From: CAWANP01 sp963783445
GTDB taxonomy: Bacteria > Chloroflexota > Anaerolineae > JAAYZQ01
Direction of reading: 5' to 3'
DNA: 64,000 bases
Assembly (NCBI GenBank): GCA_963783445.1
Contig: CAWANP010000003.1
Coordinates: 1-64,000 of the forward strand
Shown in pieces: positions 61,089 to 64,000 of this stretch (its first letter is position 1; each line of letters starts with the position of its first letter). The position numbers and the translations under genes are program-made. The notes below the pieces were generated by a model, which made no database searches, was not told the origin of the DNA, and was given only the letters and a program-made list of their open reading frames with translations.

Positions 61089-63047
61089 CTAGACATCCAA
61101 ATTCCGCACGCTTTTGGCGTGCGTCTGAATAAAGCGCTTGCGCGGCGGAACGCTGCTGCCCATCAGCATGTCAAAGGTCCGATCAGCAACGGCCGCATCC
61201 TCGACAGTTACCTGCATCAGCGTACGCTTTTCGGGGTTCATGGTCGTCTCCCACAACTGCTCAGGATTCATCTCTCCAAGGCCCTTGTAGCGCTGAAGAC
61301 CGATCTTTTTCCCCTGTAGTCGCCTCAGCAGTTGTTCCCGTTCCTCTTCGGTATAGACATAGTGGCGATCCCTACCCGCTTGGATGCGGTATAGGGGTGG
61401 CAGGGCGATGAATAGGTGGCCGCTTTCGATCAGAGGCTCCATATAGCGAAAGAAAAAAGTCAGCAATAGGGTACGGATGTGGCTGCCATCGACATCGGCA
61501 TCGGTCATGACCACCACACGTCCGTAGCGCAGAGTGTCAAGGCTGAACTGCACACCAATGCCGGTGCCCAGAGCCGTGATGATGGCCTTGATCTCGTTGT
61601 TGTTCAGGATCCTATCAAGGCGTGCCTTCTCGACGTTGATGATCTTGCCCCGCAATGGCAGAATCGCCTGGAACCGGCGGTCGCGGCCCTGCTTGGCGCT
61701 GCCTCCAGCGCTGTCTCCCTCCACGATAAAGATCTCGGTCTTGGCCGCGTCCCGGTCCGAACAATCAGCCAGTTTGCCCGGCAGGGTCATACTCTCCAGG
61801 GCGCTCTTTCGGATCACCAGATCGCGGGCCTTGCGGGCAGCTTCCCTGGCGCGCGACGACGTGATACACTTCTGAACAATCTTTCTGGCTTCGCTAGGCT
61901 TCTTCTCCAAAAAGGTTGACAGCGCATCGCCGACCACCGACTCTACCTGCCCCCTAAGCTCGGCGTTGCCCAGCTTGGCCTTGGTCTGGCTCTCGAATTG
62001 AGGGTCGGTCATCTTGACGCTTAGCACAGCGGTGAGGCCCTGGCGGGTATCCTCGCCCGAAAAGTTGGGGTCCTTCTCCTTGAGCAAGCCTTTGCCCCGG
62101 GCATAGTCATTCAGGGAACGGGTGAGCGCCGAACGGAACCCGGTCAGGTGCGTGCCACCATCGACGGTATTGATATTGTTGGCAAAAGCAAACATCGACT
62201 CGGCATAGCCATCAGTATATTGGATCGCTGCTTCCACCATCGTACCATTGATCTGACTTTCGACATAGATGGGCGCATGCAATGCTGACCGGTTCTTGTT
62301 CAGGTATCGGGCAAAGGAGGCAATGCCTCCTTCGAAATAGAAGGTCATCTCGCGATGGCTGGGCTTCCCTCTGACCTCCCGGTTGTCCACGAAACGGATC
62401 GTCAACCCTCTCGTCAGAAAGGCCATCTCTCGGAAGCGCTGTATCAACGCGTCAAACCTGTAATTGAGATCGTTAAAGACAGTCGAATCCGCCAGGAAGG
62501 TCGTGTACGTGCCCGTTTCTTTCGGTTTTGCCTTGCCTACAACCTCCACAGGCGTCACAGGACGGCCTTGTTCGTAACGCTGCTGGTAGATCTTGCCATC
62601 GCGGCGGACCTGCACCTCGAGCCACTCCGACAGCGCATTCACCGCCGAGACACCGACGCCATGCAGGCCTGAAGCGACCTTGTAGCCCCCACCGCCGAAC
62701 TTGCCTCCGGCGTGGAGGATGGTCATGACGACCTCAAGAGCGTCCATCGGCTCGCCATCGGGCCTCTTTTGCCTAGGATGTGGGCCTACGGGTATGCCAC
62801 GACCGTTGTCCCAGACGGTAACCGAGTTGTCAGCGTTGATGGTGATCTCGATCCGAGTACAAACACCAGCCAGGGCCTCGTCCACACTATTGTCCACCAC
62901 CTCCTGGACCAGGTGATGCAATCCCCGAACATCTGTCGAGCCAATGTACATGCCGGGCCTGCGGCGTACTGCCTCAAGGCCTTCCAGAACCTGAATATCC
63001 GTTACTTCGTAGCTCGACAAGACCTGATTGCTAGGCACAGAGGCCAT
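61089..63047 (-). CDS. gyrB: DNA gyrase subunit B
   Basis: GyrB is the ATPase and TOPRIM subunit of DNA gyrase, which introduces negative supercoils. The 652-residue product has the GHKL ATPase site VVDNSVDEALAG, VWDNGRGIPVG and GLHGVGVSAVNALS. TOPRIM motifs are IVEGDSAGGSAKQGRDR and DADVDGSHIRTLLLTFF, and the C-terminal signature is LQRYKGLGEMNPEQLWETTM. A ParE-like identity cannot be excluded by eye, but length and motif wording favour GyrB. No gyrA or dnaN is adjacent. Confidence 0.95.
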   Translation of the reverse strand: MASVPSNQVLSSYEVTDIQVLEGLEAVRRRPGMYIGSTDVRGLHHLVQEVVDNSVDEALAGVCTRIEITINADNSVTVWDNGRGIPVGPHPRQKRPDGEPMDALEVVMTILHAGGKFGGGGYKVASGLHGVGVSAVNALSEWLEVQVRRDGKIYQQRYEQGRPVTPVEVVGKAKPKETGTYTTFLADSTVFNDLNYRFDALIQRFREMAFLTRGLTIRFVDNREVRGKPSHREMTFYFEGGIASFARYLNKNRSALHAPIYVESQINGTMVEAAIQYTDGYAESMFAFANNINTVDGGTHLTGFRSALTRSLNDYARGKGLLKEKDPNFSGEDTRQGLTAVLSVKMTDPQFESQTKAKLGNAELRGQVESVVGDALSTFLEKKPSEARKIVQKCITSSRAREAARKARDLVIRKSALESMTLPGKLADCSDRDAAKTEIFIVEGDSAGGSAKQGRDRRFQAILPLRGKIINVEKARLDRILNNNEIKAIITALGTGIGVQFSLDTLRYGRVVVMTDADVDGSHIRTLLLTFFFRYMEPLIESGHLFIALPPLYRIQAGRDRHYVYTEEEREQLLRRLQGKKIGLQRYKGLGEMNPEQLWETTMNPEKRTLMQVTVEDAAVADRTFDMLMGSSVPPRKRFIQTHAKSVRNLDV

Positions 63048-63194
63048 TCCCCCTCGAGAAAACTAGTTGATATAGGATGATTATAGCATGATAGCACAAT
63101 TCTGTCAATGAGATCCACAAGATCAGAACCCATGTTCCCATTCCCCCGACTGCACGAGTGTATGTGCGATCAGGGCAGCCTTCTGCAAACAGCA

Positions 63195-63225
63195 ACACGC
63201 CCCTCGTTGCGGTCAAGGGGCGTGT
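63195..63225 (-). terminator. Terminator of the small acidic membrane-protein operon
   Basis: ACACGCCCCT (63195-63204) pairs with AGGGGCGTGT (63216-63225) around an 11-base loop. On the minus strand it is followed by TTGCTGTTTGC. It is positioned between the stop at 63257 and the gyrB promoter region. Confidence 0.7.
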
Positions 63226-63256
63226 GTCGTTATCATCGATCTGATGATGGTACAGG

Positions 63257-63664
63257 CTAGACCTCGTCGGAGACTTCCACTTCCTCGACGGATACCTCCA
63301 CTTCCTCCTCGGGAACTGAGGCATCGCTTTCGGCCTTGGCCTCCTGGATGATGATCTGGATCTCCTCTTTCATCCTGGCTAGGTCGCCACCTATCTGCTC
63401 CTTGTGCTCTTCGAAGGCTACTTTAGCCTCATCGGTTGACATCAGTTGCAGCGACAGCTGCCGTCCGCCCTCCGGATCCTCCGAAAAATCCCCCAAGAAG
63501 GGCACCTGGCCCGTCAGGTAGCGAATGCCCGCCACAATGGCAACTATCGCAGCCAGTGGCGCAGCCAGCCCCAGCACAAAGCCCGAAACAAAGTTGCACA
63601 AGGTACCAAGTATATCCAAGATGGCACTCAGGATCGGGAATGATGCATCGTTACCCCTACTCAT
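63257..63664 (-). CDS. Small membrane protein with acidic tail
   Basis: The product has 135 residues. Two membrane segments (ILSAILDILGTLCNFVSGFV and GLAAPLAAIVAIVAGIRYL) are followed by an amphipathic, charged region (AKVAFEEHKEQIGGDLARMK, then EEIQIIIQEAKAE) and a tail of nearly pure Glu/Val/Ser (EEEVEVSVEEVEVSDEV). ATG 63664 overlaps the stop of the upstream gene and has GGAGG at good spacing. I recognise no family. It is coupled to its neighbour, so they probably act as a pair. Confidence 0.8.
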   Translation of the reverse strand: MSRGNDASFPILSAILDILGTLCNFVSGFVLGLAAPLAAIVAIVAGIRYLTGQVPFLGDFSEDPEGGRQLSLQLMSTDEAKVAFEEHKEQIGGDLARMKEEIQIIIQEAKAESDASVPEEEVEVSVEEVEVSDEV

Positions 63665-63905
63665 CGGACTCACCTCCTCCATCCTCGATCGGCTGGTCTG
63701 CTTTTGCCCTTGCTACTTGCTCGCGGACCATGACCACCACTTCGTCGGGTGTCAGCAGTAGTACCTTGGTTTCATCCTCACCCATGTCGACCGAGGGAAA
63801 CTTGCCTGTGAACAGATAGGTGAGGGCTACGATTCCAACTGAAGCCAGGGTGACGAGGCCCAGGACAAACCCCCAATAGAAAGCCAGCCGCTTGACAATA
63901 CCCAT
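63657..63905 (-). CDS. Small single-pass membrane protein
   Basis: The product has 82 residues from ATG 63905, chosen for AAAGGAGG seven bases upstream. One membrane helix (LAFYWGFVLGLVTLASVGIV) is followed by a cytosolic segment (DETKVLLLTPDEVVVMVREQ) and an acidic end (EDGGGESDE). No family is recognised. It overlaps the downstream gene by eight bases. Its promoter should lie in 63906-64000, where I can pick no convincing boxes. Confidence 0.78.
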   Translation of the reverse strand: MGIVKRLAFYWGFVLGLVTLASVGIVALTYLFTGKFPSVDMGEDETKVLLLTPDEVVVMVREQVARAKADQPIEDGGGESDE

Positions 63906-64000
63906 AACCGAACCTCCTTTCAATTCTCTGGATGCTTCTGAATTGGACGATTCTCCTGAATTTTACTGCAAAACCAGTCAGAGGGCAAATGTGCCTGCTC

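Noticed and set aside
1..64000. tRNA, rRNA, prophage and complete insertion sequences
   Set aside because: I scanned for T-loop GTTCGA-type arms, rRNA landmarks, transposase or integrase motifs and terminal repeats, and saw none that hold. Small RNAs cannot be excluded by eye.

Overview
The window reads as chromosomal DNA of a GC-rich bacterium, most likely a member of the Chloroflexota (Anaerolineae/Caldilineae-like). This assignment is inferred, not proven. It rests on long Pro/Thr-linked membrane-anchored surface proteins with CARDB, FHA, PEGA and DUF5107 modules, secreted proteins ending in an 'AYLPL' tail, FemAB-type transferases in tandem, and the split nuo gene arrangement. I saw no rRNA, tRNA, CRISPR array, intact insertion sequence or prophage.

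Layout. 1-5.4 kb is a decayed or badly sequenced stretch: two large secreted repeat proteins, each broken by many frameshifts, around a 433-bp stray copy of the comM 3' end. 5.4-7.0 kb (minus) is the resident comM with one frameshift. 7.0-15.2 kb (minus) is a nuoA-H-J-K-L-M-N operon holding only the membrane-arm subunits of complex I. It has its own promoter, a leader hairpin and a strong terminator. 15.3-18.5 kb (plus, divergent) is a complete ECF vitamin transporter (S, A, A', T). 18.6-26.5 kb (plus) carries two FemX-like transferases, a YhhQ-type transporter, Era, and a run of small-molecule enzymes (MetX-like hydrolase, VOC protein, aldo/keto reductase, M24 metallopeptidase). 26.6-38 kb is mixed: a DUF4342 protein, a secreted beta-propeller protein, a site-2 protease, a methyltransferase, a GT4 glycosyltransferase, a zinc-ribbon membrane protein, a BioF2-like acetyltransferase, recA and two coupled Yip1-domain proteins.

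38.0-49.2 kb (plus) begins with a second site-2 protease (with CBS domains). Four membrane-anchored multidomain surface proteins follow, then an RmlD-like reductase and a GT2 glycosyltransferase. 49.4-50.2 kb is an isolated tpiA with a textbook promoter. 50.4-60.4 kb is the metabolic centrepiece: transcarboxylase-like 12S, 5S and 1.3S subunits, a methylmalonyl-CoA mutase large subunit, a winged-helix regulator, methylmalonyl-CoA epimerase, a second mutase large subunit with isobutyryl-CoA-mutase active-site residues, one B12-binding small subunit and a MeaB chaperone. Together these could run the methylmalonyl-CoA (Wood-Werkman) route between pyruvate/oxaloacetate and propionyl-CoA/succinyl-CoA, plus butyryl/isobutyryl-CoA isomerisation. 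A beta-carbonic anhydrase (plus) then faces gyrB (minus) across a shared 13-bp terminator hairpin, and two coupled small acidic membrane proteins end the window.

Quality note: apparent indels are dense at the left end, fall to about one per several kb up to 33.5 kb, and I saw none from there to the right end. Frameshifts in comM, nuoL, nuoJ, the second femX and the zinc-ribbon gene are therefore best treated as possible assembly errors until re-sequenced.
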